Source of the DNA: JAAURB01 sp049647265
GTDB taxonomy: Bacteria; Cyanobacteriota; Cyanobacteriia; Cyanobacteriales; Microcoleaceae
Length of the DNA: 64,000 nucleotides
Direction: 5' to 3'
NCBI GenBank assembly: GCA_049647265.1
Contig: JBARXJ010000015.1
Location: 247,008 to 311,007 of the forward strand
In this document: in pieces, positions 34,882 through 43,382 of the stretch
Layout of the letters: the number at the start of each line of letters is the position of its first letter
How positions within the stretch are numbered: the stretch's first letter is position 1
The notes under the pieces: generated by a model
Databases searched by the model: none
Told to the model about the DNA's origin: nothing
Seen by the model: the letters and a program-made list of their open reading frames with translations, nothing else
Made by a program: the position numbers and the translations under genes

Positions 34882-35271
34882 TTATTCTCCTTCGACCATA
34901 GCAAGATATTCTTCGGCCGAGTAAGCTTCGTCTATTTCCGTTAAATCATCGACTCGAACTTTTAATAACCAAGCTTCACCGTAAGGATCTTCATTGAGCT
35001 TTTCTGGGCTATCTTCCAAACTATCATTTCGTTCAATGACAGTACCACTAATCGGGGCAATTAAATCTTCAACGGCTTTCACAGATTCAACAGAACCCAT
35101 AGATCCATCTTTTTCAACTGCATCATTGATTTGGGGAAGTTCTACAAACACAATATCCCCAAGTTGATCGACCGCAAAGGCACTAATACCAATGGTGGCA
35201 ATTTCGCCATCGAGTCGGACATACTCGTGAGATTCGGTATATTTTAAATCACTAGGATATTCAAGTCCCAT
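34882..35271 (-). CDS. gcvH: Glycine cleavage system H protein
   Basis: 129-residue lipoyl carrier of the glycine cleavage system, which shuttles the aminomethyl group between P, T and L proteins; in cyanobacteria it serves photorespiratory glycine breakdown. The lipoylated Lys is in the conserved GSVESVKAVEDLIAPISG motif; N-terminal YPSDLKYTESHEYVRLDG and C-terminal WLLKVRV fit the family. Ribosome binding site GAGGAATT. gcvT and gcvP are not adjacent. Full length, single gene. Confidence 0.97.
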   Translation of the reverse strand: MGLEYPSDLKYTESHEYVRLDGEIATIGISAFAVDQLGDIVFVELPQINDAVEKDGSMGSVESVKAVEDLIAPISGTVIERNDSLEDSPEKLNEDPYGEAWLLKVRVDDLTEIDEAYSAEEYLAMVEGE

Positions 35272-35377
35272 TTTAATTCCTCACAACCTTAATCAATTTA
35301 ACCCGTACTGAGGTTAACATAATCGTACTTTTTCCAGTGTATGACGACATTGGAGGGATCGGGATCAACTTTTGTCG

Positions 35378-35398
35378 TGGGAGGCGAGAAACCTCCCA
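35378..35398 (-). terminator. Hairpin downstream of guaA
   Basis: TGGGAGG (35378-35384) pairs with CCTCCCA (35392-35398) over a seven-base loop, starting 15 bases after the guaA stop. On the guaA strand the stem is followed by CGACAAAAG, not a T-run, so it is a weak intrinsic terminator candidate. Confidence 0.45.
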
Positions 35399-35413
35399 AC
35401 ACCGTTTAATCCT

Positions 35414-37033
35414 TTATTCCCATTCAATCGTTCCGGGAGGCTTGGAGGTGATATCATAGACCACGCGGTTAACCCCTGCCACCTCATTCACAATGCGGTT
35501 AGAAATGGTTTCTAATAAGTCATAGGGAACCCGTGACCAATCGGCTGTCATGCCATCTTCACTGGAAATACAGCGCAATACAATCGGATGAGCATAAGTG
35601 CGTTGATCTCCCATCACTCCCACACTGCGAACGGGTAGTAACACTGCAAACGCTTGCCAAAAGTCGTGATACATTCCCCGACGGGTGATTTCGTCGCGAA
35701 CAATATAATCGGCATTGCGTAGGATTTTTAAACGTTCTGGCGTAATTTCACCTAAGATCCGAATGGCTAAACCCGGTCCTGGAAAAGGATGACGACGAAC
35801 AATTTCTTCGGGTAAACCAATCGAACGCCCCACTTTACGAACTTCGTCTTTGAACAATTTCCGTAACGGTTCAATCAGCTTAAACCGTAGATCTTTCGGT
35901 AAGCCCCCTACATTGTGATGACTTTTAATTTTAACGGCAATTCGTTCTCCGGTTTTAGGGTCAACATTTGTATCGGCTGACTCAATCACATCCGGATACA
36001 ATGTGCCTTGGGCGAGATAGTCAAACGGGCCTAAACGGGCTGATTCTTCTTCAAAGACTTTAATGAATTCATGACCAATAATTTTACGCTTTTTCTCCGG
36101 ATCTGTAACCCCGTGTAATTTTTCTAAAAAGCGATCGCGAGCCTTGACATATTGCACCGAAATATGGAACTTTTCGTTAAATAATTCAATTAATCGTTCA
36201 GGTTCATACTTTCGCATAAACCCCTGATCGATAAACATACAGGTGAGTTGATCGCCAATGGCGCGATGGAGTAAAAAGGCTAAAGTTGAAGAATCAACCC
36301 CTCCAGAGAGGGCAAGTAAGACTCGTTTATCCCCCACTTTTGCCCGCACTTCCCGGATGGCTTCCTCCACAAACGCTTCCGTTGTCCAGGTGGGTTGACA
36401 CTTGCAGATATGATAAACAAAATTCCGAATCAAAGCTAAACCACATTCAGAATGAACCACTTCGGGATGGAATTGTACGCCATATAGTTTGCGTTGATGA
36501 TTGGCAATGGCAGCGCAGGGGGTATTCTCAGTATGGGCTAAAATCGCAAAGCCTGAGGGTAATTTGGTACAGGAGTCCGCGTGACTCATCCACATGGTGG
36601 AGGCTTCTTCGACGTTTGTCAGTAAGTCTGTGGGGTCATCAATTAAAAGTGAGGCTTTGCCATATTCTGCCCGTTTGGCACGTTCTACGTCTCCTCCAAG
36701 CTGTTTTACCATTAATTGCATCCCGTAACAGACCCCTAAAACCGGAATATTCAGATCCCAGATCTTCGGATCGCATTGGGGCGCTCTTTCGTCGTAAACT
36801 GAGTTTGGCCCGCCGGATAAAATAATGCCTTTGGGATTGAGAGTGGCGAGTTTTTCGGCACTGGTACGATAGGAAATCACTTCCGAGTAGACTTCAGTTT
36901 CCCGAATACGACGGGCAATTAATTCTGAATATTGAGATCCAAAATCAAGGATCACAATCATTTGTCGGTTGAGTGATGGGGTAGAAGCAACTGTTGGTTC
37001 CGATTGTGTCGGTGTCTCAGTTTGGGAAGCCAT
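35414..37033 (-). CDS. guaA: GMP synthase (glutamine-hydrolysing)
   Basis: 539 residues. The class I glutamine amidotransferase domain (about 25-220) has catalytic Cys in LGVCYGMQLMVK and the His/Glu in GVQFHPEVVHSECG. The ATP-pyrophosphatase domain has the P-loop ALSGGVDSSTLAFLL. The C-terminal dimerisation domain includes RHPFPGPGLAIRILGE and ends with KPPGTIEWE, the conserved GuaA terminus. It converts XMP to GMP with ammonia from glutamine. The N-terminal ~25 residues are a low-complexity Ser/Thr/Pro extension. Full length. Confidence 0.98.
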   Translation of the reverse strand: MASQTETPTQSEPTVASTPSLNRQMIVILDFGSQYSELIARRIRETEVYSEVISYRTSAEKLATLNPKGIILSGGPNSVYDERAPQCDPKIWDLNIPVLGVCYGMQLMVKQLGGDVERAKRAEYGKASLLIDDPTDLLTNVEEASTMWMSHADSCTKLPSGFAILAHTENTPCAAIANHQRKLYGVQFHPEVVHSECGLALIRNFVYHICKCQPTWTTEAFVEEAIREVRAKVGDKRVLLALSGGVDSSTLAFLLHRAIGDQLTCMFIDQGFMRKYEPERLIELFNEKFHISVQYVKARDRFLEKLHGVTDPEKKRKIIGHEFIKVFEEESARLGPFDYLAQGTLYPDVIESADTNVDPKTGERIAVKIKSHHNVGGLPKDLRFKLIEPLRKLFKDEVRKVGRSIGLPEEIVRRHPFPGPGLAIRILGEITPERLKILRNADYIVRDEITRRGMYHDFWQAFAVLLPVRSVGVMGDQRTYAHPIVLRCISSEDGMTADWSRVPYDLLETISNRIVNEVAGVNRVVYDITSKPPGTIEWE

Positions 37034-37245
37034 ATTGTGTGAATTAGTCGTAAAGATTAAAGGGATAAAAACTGCAAATTAAGCAGATTAAACTCAGAAA
37101 CTTTTTTAGAATATGACGTAAGATTTAGCTAAAGCGAATCAATATAAAACTTTAGCAATCTACATTCTATAAGTTCTCATTTTAGCATTTGTTAATTCCT
37201 CATCTATTTTGATTCATATTCTCTTAATCATGAAGAGTAATAATG

Positions 37246-38412
37246 CTAATCCACAGCAGTTATTTGCGAGAGTAATTTTTCGCCTATTTTACTTCTAACA
37301 ATAATTTGACGGCGACGGTCAAATAAGACTGAGCCAATTTGAACGGTTTGAGGGCTGAATGAGCCAATATAAGCAGCAGTCCGTTGATCGATGCGCTCTG
37401 CGATCGCGCCATAAACGCTCACAACCCAGGAACGATCATCCGTTCGATCCGTTACAGTTTGGTCTAACGTTTGTAAATAATTTAACGCGGCTTCTGTTGT
37501 CTCACAATTAAAGAGAATTGATAAATCTTTCGGGGGTAAACCTAAGACCGCACAATGAGCCGTTAAAATCTCTAATCTGCCATCGGCTAAATGATGGTGA
37601 GTATGAAAAATTCCTCCTGCTAATTTGATTAATTTACCATGATAGCCTAAGAGTAATATTGACTCAACCCCAGCTTCTGCCGCCGCGATCAACATCGGCC
37701 CTAACCAATTGGCAGTTTTAACGGTTTGCCCGGTGGGAATACCTAAAGTTTGAGCTAAATTCAGACCATTTTCACCCCAACAAAACACTAAGCATTGATG
37801 CTGCAAAGCCTTAGACCGTAATTCGGTTTGATAAACTTGTAATTGTTCGGGTGAAGTCAGGGCTTTAGCAATGCCTGTTGTGCCTAATAATGAGAGTCCT
37901 TCAACCACACCAAAAGCAGCATTAGATGTGCGTTGTGCCAGTTGACGACCTTCAGGTAAAATCAGGGTGACCCGGATTTTCTCGCCTGGGGAGAGTTGCG
38001 GTGTTAAATTGTGGAGAAAGAGTTGTTTTGCGTAACGGTAAATGGCAGCAATGCCTGTTGTGCGATCGTATCCGATGCCAGCGCCCCCGCACAAGCTAAT
38101 TTGTGAACTAATGGCTTCAGCGCTATCGAGTTGTTCTACTTGTTCGACCATCGCCCAAATTGGGGTATTGCGGGTTAGGTCTAAATTATCTCCCGGTTGA
38201 GATCGGCTAATGGCTAATGCCTGTGTGGGTTGAAGCAAGGCCACTTGTTCGATCTCAATATTAACTGTTTCGGCGGGTTCAACTAAGTTGAGCTCAACGG
38301 TTGTCAGTTTGCCATCAAGTTGATGCAGATGTTGGAGGGCAGCCACCGCAGAAGCACAAGCAAAAACAGGCAACGTATAACCCGAACCCGGAGTGGAAGA
38401 AATGGAAGTCAT
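37246..38412 (-). CDS. cbiD: Cobalt-precorrin-5B C1-methyltransferase
   Basis: 388-residue CbiD, the oxygen-independent methyltransferase at C1 of the corrin ring in cobalamin (pseudocobalamin in cyanobacteria) synthesis. Family blocks: SGYTLPVFACASAVAAL near the N-terminus, CGGAGIGYDRTTGIAAIYRY (a more usual form is GxGIG...KPGL, so this stretch is somewhat divergent), GLSLLGTTGIAKALTSPEQL, CLVFCWGENGLNLAQTL, and LLGYHGKLIKLAGGIFHTHH, the His-rich LxGx.GK..K.a.G..hTH signature. No other cob/cbi gene and no cobalamin riboswitch seen nearby. Confidence 0.93.
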   Translation of the reverse strand: MTSISSTPGSGYTLPVFACASAVAALQHLHQLDGKLTTVELNLVEPAETVNIEIEQVALLQPTQALAISRSQPGDNLDLTRNTPIWAMVEQVEQLDSAEAISSQISLCGGAGIGYDRTTGIAAIYRYAKQLFLHNLTPQLSPGEKIRVTLILPEGRQLAQRTSNAAFGVVEGLSLLGTTGIAKALTSPEQLQVYQTELRSKALQHQCLVFCWGENGLNLAQTLGIPTGQTVKTANWLGPMLIAAAEAGVESILLLGYHGKLIKLAGGIFHTHHHLADGRLEILTAHCAVLGLPPKDLSILFNCETTEAALNYLQTLDQTVTDRTDDRSWVVSVYGAIAERIDQRTAAYIGSFSPQTVQIGSVLFDRRRQIIVRSKIGEKLLSQITAVD

Positions 38413-38822
38413 GATATTGCCGGAGCAAAAATATTATGGCACTGCAAGGTTAATTTTACGATCGCGCGCGCGTTAAACAAGGGGTTTTTCTGCTAATTTT
38501 CCCGTGGGTCGCTGTAAATTTTTGTGAGTTTAATCGATCAAAATATTAATCATAGATAACAAGAGATAGAAAGCTAGAAACCCACTATTATGTAAACCTT
38601 AGCCACTCAATACCTTTAGCACTCTAACACTCTAGAGAATGATTTCTATTTGAATTAAACAAAATCTACCTTTAGGTTGATGTGACCTGGGATGACAAAT
38701 CAATAGTATTTATAATATTGCCTTTTTAGCCAATGTTTTCTGCTCCCTTCTCTGCCACAAGTCATAAAAAATTGTGATTGTTACGGGGCAATTCTTGAAT
38801 TTAAATGGATAGTTACTGAATA
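38413..38822. other. Intergenic region between divergent cbiD and response regulator
   Basis: About 410 bp that must carry promoters for both divergent genes. It contains a GATCGCGCGCGCG stretch at about 38460 and an otherwise AT-rich sequence. No B12-box or other riboswitch core was recognised upstream of cbiD. Confidence 0.5.
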
Positions 38823-39569
38823 ATGAGTAAAATTCGTGTTGTTTTAGTCGAAGATCACGATCTAAGTCGAATTGGTTTGGTGGCAGCACTAAAGCAAGTG
38901 GATGATATAGAGGTTGTCGGAGATGCTGCCAATGGTCGCCTCGGTTTGCAACTGTTGCAGGATACTCAACCCGATGTTGCCATTGTTGATATTGGTTTAC
39001 CCGATATAGACGGGGTGGAGTTAACTCAAACCTTCAAACAAGCATCAGAACCGGAAAAAGTCACTCAAACCCGAGTTCTAATTTTGACAATGCATGAAGA
39101 AGAAGATTCTGTCTTGGCTGCATTTGCCGCCGGTGCCGACTCTTACAGCTTAAAAGATGCTAGCCTAGAAACTCTGGTTCAGGCGATTCGAGTCACTTCA
39201 GAAGGTAATACTTGGATCGATCCTAATATTGCTCGTCTTGTACTTCAACAAGCCCAACGACCCGACACAACCGGAGTCAAAACGGCGAGTAAAACATCAC
39301 CTATCCCAAATCAAGAGCAGGAAACGGTACAAATCAAATCCGCACAACCGGATGTTCAGCAACTGGTCGAAACCTATCCTCTCACAGAACGAGAACTAGA
39401 AGTTTTAGAGTTAATTGTTGCAGGCTGTAGTAATGCTGAAATTGCAGAACGACTCTATGTTACAGTGGGGACGGTAAAAACCCATGTTCGTAATATTCTT
39501 AATAAGCTGTGCGTTGACGATCGCACTCAGGCAGCAGTGAGGGCATTACGTTCAGGAATTGTGGGTTAA
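38823..39569 (+). CDS. NarL/FixJ-type response regulator (REC-LuxR HTH)
   Basis: 248 residues. The receiver domain (about 1-125) has acidic pocket residues in LVEDHD, phospho-acceptor Asp in VAIVDIGLPDIDG, Thr in ILTMHEE and Lys in SYSLKDA. A ~45-residue polar linker (QQAQRPDTTGVKTASKTS...) leads to a LuxR/GerE helix-turn-helix (LTERELEVLELIVAGCSNAE, then GTVKTHVRNILNKL). It should bind DNA as a dimer when phosphorylated. No sensor kinase is adjacent, so it is an orphan regulator here. Target genes unknown. Confidence 0.95.
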   Translation: MSKIRVVLVEDHDLSRIGLVAALKQVDDIEVVGDAANGRLGLQLLQDTQPDVAIVDIGLPDIDGVELTQTFKQASEPEKVTQTRVLILTMHEEEDSVLAAFAAGADSYSLKDASLETLVQAIRVTSEGNTWIDPNIARLVLQQAQRPDTTGVKTASKTSPIPNQEQETVQIKSAQPDVQQLVETYPLTERELEVLELIVAGCSNAEIAERLYVTVGTVKTHVRNILNKLCVDDRTQAAVRALRSGIVG

Positions 39570-39577
39570 TCGAGACT

Positions 39578-39754
39578 TTATAAAAATTCGATTTTAAGAT
39601 GTAAATGAAACTTGTTTAAGTTAGACGCTTGAGTGCAAGAGACAAGATTACTAAAAAGAATGCGAAGTTTATGTTGCTCTTCGAGTTGAGTATAGTATTT
39701 AATCCAGTTCAGGAGATTGTCAGCGGAGTCGATTAAACGTAGATCCTGTTGCAT
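39578..39754 (-). CDS. 58-residue small protein, unknown
   Basis: Reverse-strand ORF of 58 codons starting MQQDLRLIDSADNLLNWIKY and ending HLHLKIEFL, with an in-frame TAA at 39580-39578. It has a well-placed Shine-Dalgarno (GGAG at 39763-39766, eight bases before the ATG). Predicted helical (LLNWIKYYTQLEEQHKLRIL), with one Cys. It lies tail-to-tail with the response regulator gene (stop 9 bp away) and was missed by the usual 60-codon cutoff. No family recognised; coding potential rests on the ribosome site and a sensible amino-acid make-up. Confidence 0.55.
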   Translation of the reverse strand: MQQDLRLIDSADNLLNWIKYYTQLEEQHKLRILFSNLVSCTQASNLNKFHLHLKIEFL

Positions 39755-40125
39755 TGCTTTTTCTCCAAATCATTTCTGTTTCTTACAGTTTCTATCTTCC
39801 TCTATTTTCCAAGAATAAGCAGTGATTAAGAATCAATCTAATTGTGAAAATAGTCATATTTTTGAGCGATCTTAGTACCATATATGGAGTGATGAATACT
39901 TCCTGAAGGTGTGATCTAGATCGCAATCTGAAATTAAACCTTGATAAAATATAATCTCTAGCCCTGGCAGGGCTTCATCTCCTCTACCTCTTTACCTCTA
40001 TTGCAGATCTTCTCCACTCCCGGCGTTGTCGATCAATCATATTTAAGAATTTTATGTTCTAATCGCTGCAAATTTGATATTAAGATTATGGTTGGCTGAA
40101 ATAACTACCTCAAGGAGAGCAGATC
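39755..40125. other. Upstream region of fumC
   Basis: About 370 bp between the small ORF and fumC. It contains a short hairpin AGCCCT-GGC-AGGGCT at 39960-39974 followed by repeated CTCTACCTCTTTACCTCT, and an AT-rich stretch nearer fumC. The fumC Shine-Dalgarno AAGGAGAG lies just before its GTG. Confidence 0.5.
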
Positions 40126-41541
40126 GTGATCAACCCAGAAGTGCCTGAATCAAATACCCGTACAGAACGCGATAGTATGGGAGAAATTCAAGTTAATAGC
40201 GATCGCTACTGGGGGGCGCAAACTCAACGATCTTTACGTTATTTCTCTATTGGCAGCGATTATATCCCGCCAGAGGTGATTACTGCTTTTGCCATTCTCA
40301 AGCAAGCCGCCGCCCAAACCAACCAGGAATTAGGTAAACTGCCCTCGGATAAAGCAGAATTGATTGTGCAAGCCGCCCAAGACATTATAGACGGCAAACT
40401 TAGCGATCATTTTCCATTGCGAGTCTGGATGACGGGGAGTGGGACACAATGTAATATGAATGTGAATGAAGTGATTGCCAACCGGGCGATTGAAATGGCC
40501 GGGGGAGAAATGGGGAGCAAAGATCCGATCCATCCTAACGATCATGTCAATTTATCTCAGTCCTCTAACGATACATTCCCCACAGGGATGCATATTGCCG
40601 CTGCTATTGCGATTCATGAAAAATTGCTGCCGAAGGTTAAAATGCTACGAGATGCCCTACAAGCCAAATCAGAAGCATTTGCAGACATTGTTAAAATTGG
40701 TCGGACTCATTTGCAGGATGCTGTCCCTTTAACGTTAGGACAAGAATTTTCCGGTTATGTGGCGCAACTCGATGCCGATATTAAACGGATTGAGATGATT
40801 TTACCGGATTTATATGAATTAGCCTTAGGTGGGACGGCTGTTGGGACTGGGTTAAATACGGCGAAAGGGTTTGCGGAAAAAGCCGCTTTAAGAATACAAA
40901 ATATTACCGGAATTGCATTTATTTCGGCTCCCAATAAGTTTGCAGCGATGGCGGCACATGATGCTATTGTGATGGCAAGTGGTGCGTTAAAAACATTAGC
41001 TTGTTCATTAATGAAAATAGCCAATGATATTCGTTTTCTCGGCAGTGGTCCCCGTTGTGGTTTAGGAGAATTAATCTTACCTGAAAATGAACCCGGTTCT
41101 TCTATTATGCCAGGGAAAGTCAATCCCACGCAGTGTGAAGCCTTAACCATGGTAGCGGCGCAGGTAATGGGTTATGATACCGCGATTACTATTGCCGGAT
41201 CTCAAGGTCATTTTGAGCTGAATGTATTCAAACCAATGATGATTTTTAATCTATTACAATCGATTAATATTTTAAGTGATAGTTGCAATAATTTTACTGA
41301 ATTTTTAGTAATTGATTTACAAGCAAACCGCGAACAAATTAAACAATATTTAGAACAATCTTTGATGTTAGTTACCGCATTAACCCCTAAAATTGGTTAT
41401 GATAAAGCGGCTCATGTGGCTCATGTGGCACATCAACAAGGATTAACGTTAAAACAAGCTTGTTTATCCCTGGGTTATATTAGCGCTGAGGAATTTGACA
41501 ATGTAATTAATCCTTATGATATGGCACATCCGGAAATATAA
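40126..41541 (+). CDS. fumC: Class II fumarate hydratase
   Basis: 471 residues from GTG 40126 with AAGGAGAG six bases upstream. FumC interconverts fumarate and malate in the TCA cycle. Family motifs: GSGTQCNMNVNEVIANRAIE, HPNDHVNLSQSSNDTFPT, KIGRTHLQDAVPLTLGQEFSG, then the superfamily signature GSSIMPGKVNPTQCEA with the flexible catalytic loop. The Fe-S class I enzyme is unrelated. Aspartase and argininosuccinate lyase are in the same superfamily, but the residue pattern fits FumC. Single gene, full length. Confidence 0.96.
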   Translation: MINPEVPESNTRTERDSMGEIQVNSDRYWGAQTQRSLRYFSIGSDYIPPEVITAFAILKQAAAQTNQELGKLPSDKAELIVQAAQDIIDGKLSDHFPLRVWMTGSGTQCNMNVNEVIANRAIEMAGGEMGSKDPIHPNDHVNLSQSSNDTFPTGMHIAAAIAIHEKLLPKVKMLRDALQAKSEAFADIVKIGRTHLQDAVPLTLGQEFSGYVAQLDADIKRIEMILPDLYELALGGTAVGTGLNTAKGFAEKAALRIQNITGIAFISAPNKFAAMAAHDAIVMASGALKTLACSLMKIANDIRFLGSGPRCGLGELILPENEPGSSIMPGKVNPTQCEALTMVAAQVMGYDTAITIAGSQGHFELNVFKPMMIFNLLQSINILSDSCNNFTEFLVIDLQANREQIKQYLEQSLMLVTALTPKIGYDKAAHVAHVAHQQGLTLKQACLSLGYISAEEFDNVINPYDMAHPEI

Positions 41542-41951
41542 TATCATGTCTGGTTGAGTACTTATCAATAAACAAGGGAGGAGTCTGTCGTGACGTAATA
41601 TATTATAGTAGTCGCTGCTAGCAGTTAGGACATGATCAAAGTCTACGTGTCAAAAGGTTTTGGGTGACATCCTCACAATTTTTGTGATAGAATAGATTTC
41701 GTAAGGGCTAACATGACTATACGCATGACTTTTTATTCAACTTTTACAGAAAAGTTTATTCGCGTGCGCCTGTGCTATGCACGTATCGCTCTATGTCCTA
41801 ACCGCCAAGGCAGTTGCTATATGTCTGTACACGCCCGTCAGTAGAGATTGACATATCAATCTCCACAGGAGAGAAGAAGAGAGAACAGGAGAATAAAATT
41901 GTATCATAACTCATTATCCGGACATGATATCACTGAATAAACTATAACTGA
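41542..41951. other. Intergenic region with several inverted repeats, no gene seen
   Basis: About 410 bp. TCACAATTTTTGTGA at 41673-41687 is a palindrome with a TAGAAT box just downstream, and AGATTG...CAATCT lies at 41846-41863. A GGACATGAT string appears near both ends. The stretch around 41760-41830 is unusually GC-rich (CGCGTGCGCCTGTGCTATGC) for this genome. No ORF is convincing; it may hold a regulatory RNA or the remains of an inserted element. Confidence 0.4.
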
Positions 41952-43241
41952 TTAAACGGCTTCTGCTGATTCATTTCGGACTTTAAAATACCAGTATAAA
42001 TTAGCGATCGCCAAATCAGACGCTTGATTTAAATTGGTGCTATTTAGTGCTTGAAACCCTATATTTCTAGCATATCGAGTCACATATTTTTCATACTGTT
42101 GTCGTAATTCCGGCTGCATTAAAAGCAGGAGTTGATCCTTGAGTGCAGCATAATGAGATTTTTCCTGTAATTCCTGATAAAGTTTAAATTCAGGCGGCTC
42201 TACAATTGTAGCAGTTTCTATTTCTGCTTCTTGATTTGTTTCTACGGGAAAATCTGCACTTTCAAGTAACTTTAATTCATCGGCTGGTAATCCTAATATC
42301 CATTCCGTTTGAGCTTGAGATGCTTTCAGTGCCGCTAAATCATGATGATAAATATAAGTAATTTCAGGATAAATAAAATCTAACTCTGCTTGATTTTCAC
42401 AAGATTTAATTACATCGCTAGAATCTTTTATTATTTTTTCTTGTAAGTTTACTAGAGAAGCTTGATAACTCTTCATTTCATTTTGTAGCTGATACGTTAA
42501 GCCAATTATCTGCTCAATTAACCAAGCACATTCATATCGCCGTAACTTACCTGGTGCAGAGGTTTCTGATAATAAATGCGGACTATTATAAATCGCTAAA
42601 TATTCTGCTAACGTTTGACGCGCATTAGAAAGGTCTACATTTCTTGCCGTTAAATCTTCAATAGAAGTCGCTACTTTAATTAACTTTACAGCTTCAGTAA
42701 ACCGAGCATAAGCCTTAATATATTCTAGGCGATGCTGCTTAAATTCAATATCCTCAGCAACTTGATTAATATGCTGAATAATTTCTAAGCCTTGATCTCT
42801 TAACGCTTGTTTCAGGTCAATAAACCCGTCTTTCACCTCTACTCTTAACTGTTTAACTTCTTTTTTAAGCTTTAAAGTTTGCCATAAATTAACAGCAGAT
42901 AATGCAGTTGTTGCCACAACACCGACACCAATAAAAGCTGTGCTTGCTTGTAACACTCCTAAACTAGATTGAATACTACCCAGTTGTCCTAAAACGGCTT
43001 TAAAACCCTGATGATTCTGATACATTTGCGCGACACCCGTAACAGCATTTAAAGAATTTCCTGCTATTAAAGGAGATAATGGATTACCATTACTGACTAC
43101 ACTTTTTGCCATTTCTACAAATTGACCATTTTCAGGATTTCGTAATAATGGTAAAAGTTGACCCGCTGCATTTGTGACTTGATTCAGTTGACCAGCATTT
43201 AACATAGCTTGACCGGCTGCGCTAAAAAGATAGTTGCTCAT
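41952..43241 (-). CDS. Unknown membrane/coiled-coil protein divergent from the dynamin-like gene
   Basis: 429 residues. About 1-80 is small-residue-rich and amphipathic (AAGQAMLNAGQLNQVTNAAG); about 95-120 is a hydrophobic segment (TAFIGVGVVATTALSAVNLW), probably a membrane helix or hairpin, followed immediately by a coiled coil (LKKEVKQLRVEVKDGFIDLK). About 150-430 is helical, Gln/Glu-rich, with no known catalytic motif. No signal peptide. It is divergent from the TerB-dynamin gene with 141 bp between the starts, so the two probably share a control region. I cannot name the family; a membrane-associated partner or effector of the dynamin-like protein is inference from position only. Confidence 0.7.
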   Translation of the reverse strand: MSNYLFSAAGQAMLNAGQLNQVTNAAGQLLPLLRNPENGQFVEMAKSVVSNGNPLSPLIAGNSLNAVTGVAQMYQNHQGFKAVLGQLGSIQSSLGVLQASTAFIGVGVVATTALSAVNLWQTLKLKKEVKQLRVEVKDGFIDLKQALRDQGLEIIQHINQVAEDIEFKQHRLEYIKAYARFTEAVKLIKVATSIEDLTARNVDLSNARQTLAEYLAIYNSPHLLSETSAPGKLRRYECAWLIEQIIGLTYQLQNEMKSYQASLVNLQEKIIKDSSDVIKSCENQAELDFIYPEITYIYHHDLAALKASQAQTEWILGLPADELKLLESADFPVETNQEAEIETATIVEPPEFKLYQELQEKSHYAALKDQLLLLMQPELRQQYEKYVTRYARNIGFQALNSTNLNQASDLAIANLYWYFKVRNESAEAV

Positions 43242-43382
43242 TGTTAATTTTTATTCAAGTGTAATTTTACTTTGCGTTTGGTGCATACTCTGTTTATAGA
43301 GAGCATTAAATATAGATTACCCTGACCGCAAAAGATTTCTTTCATCTCAAGAATAGACTGATATTGAGGAAAATACCGAATC

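Noticed and set aside
36286..36825. 179-codon plus-strand ORF inside guaA
   Set aside because: guaA is a full, conserved gene on the other strand; this ORF has no family character.
38413..38822. Cobalamin riboswitch before cbiD
   Set aside because: No B12-box core was recognised on the cbiD strand.
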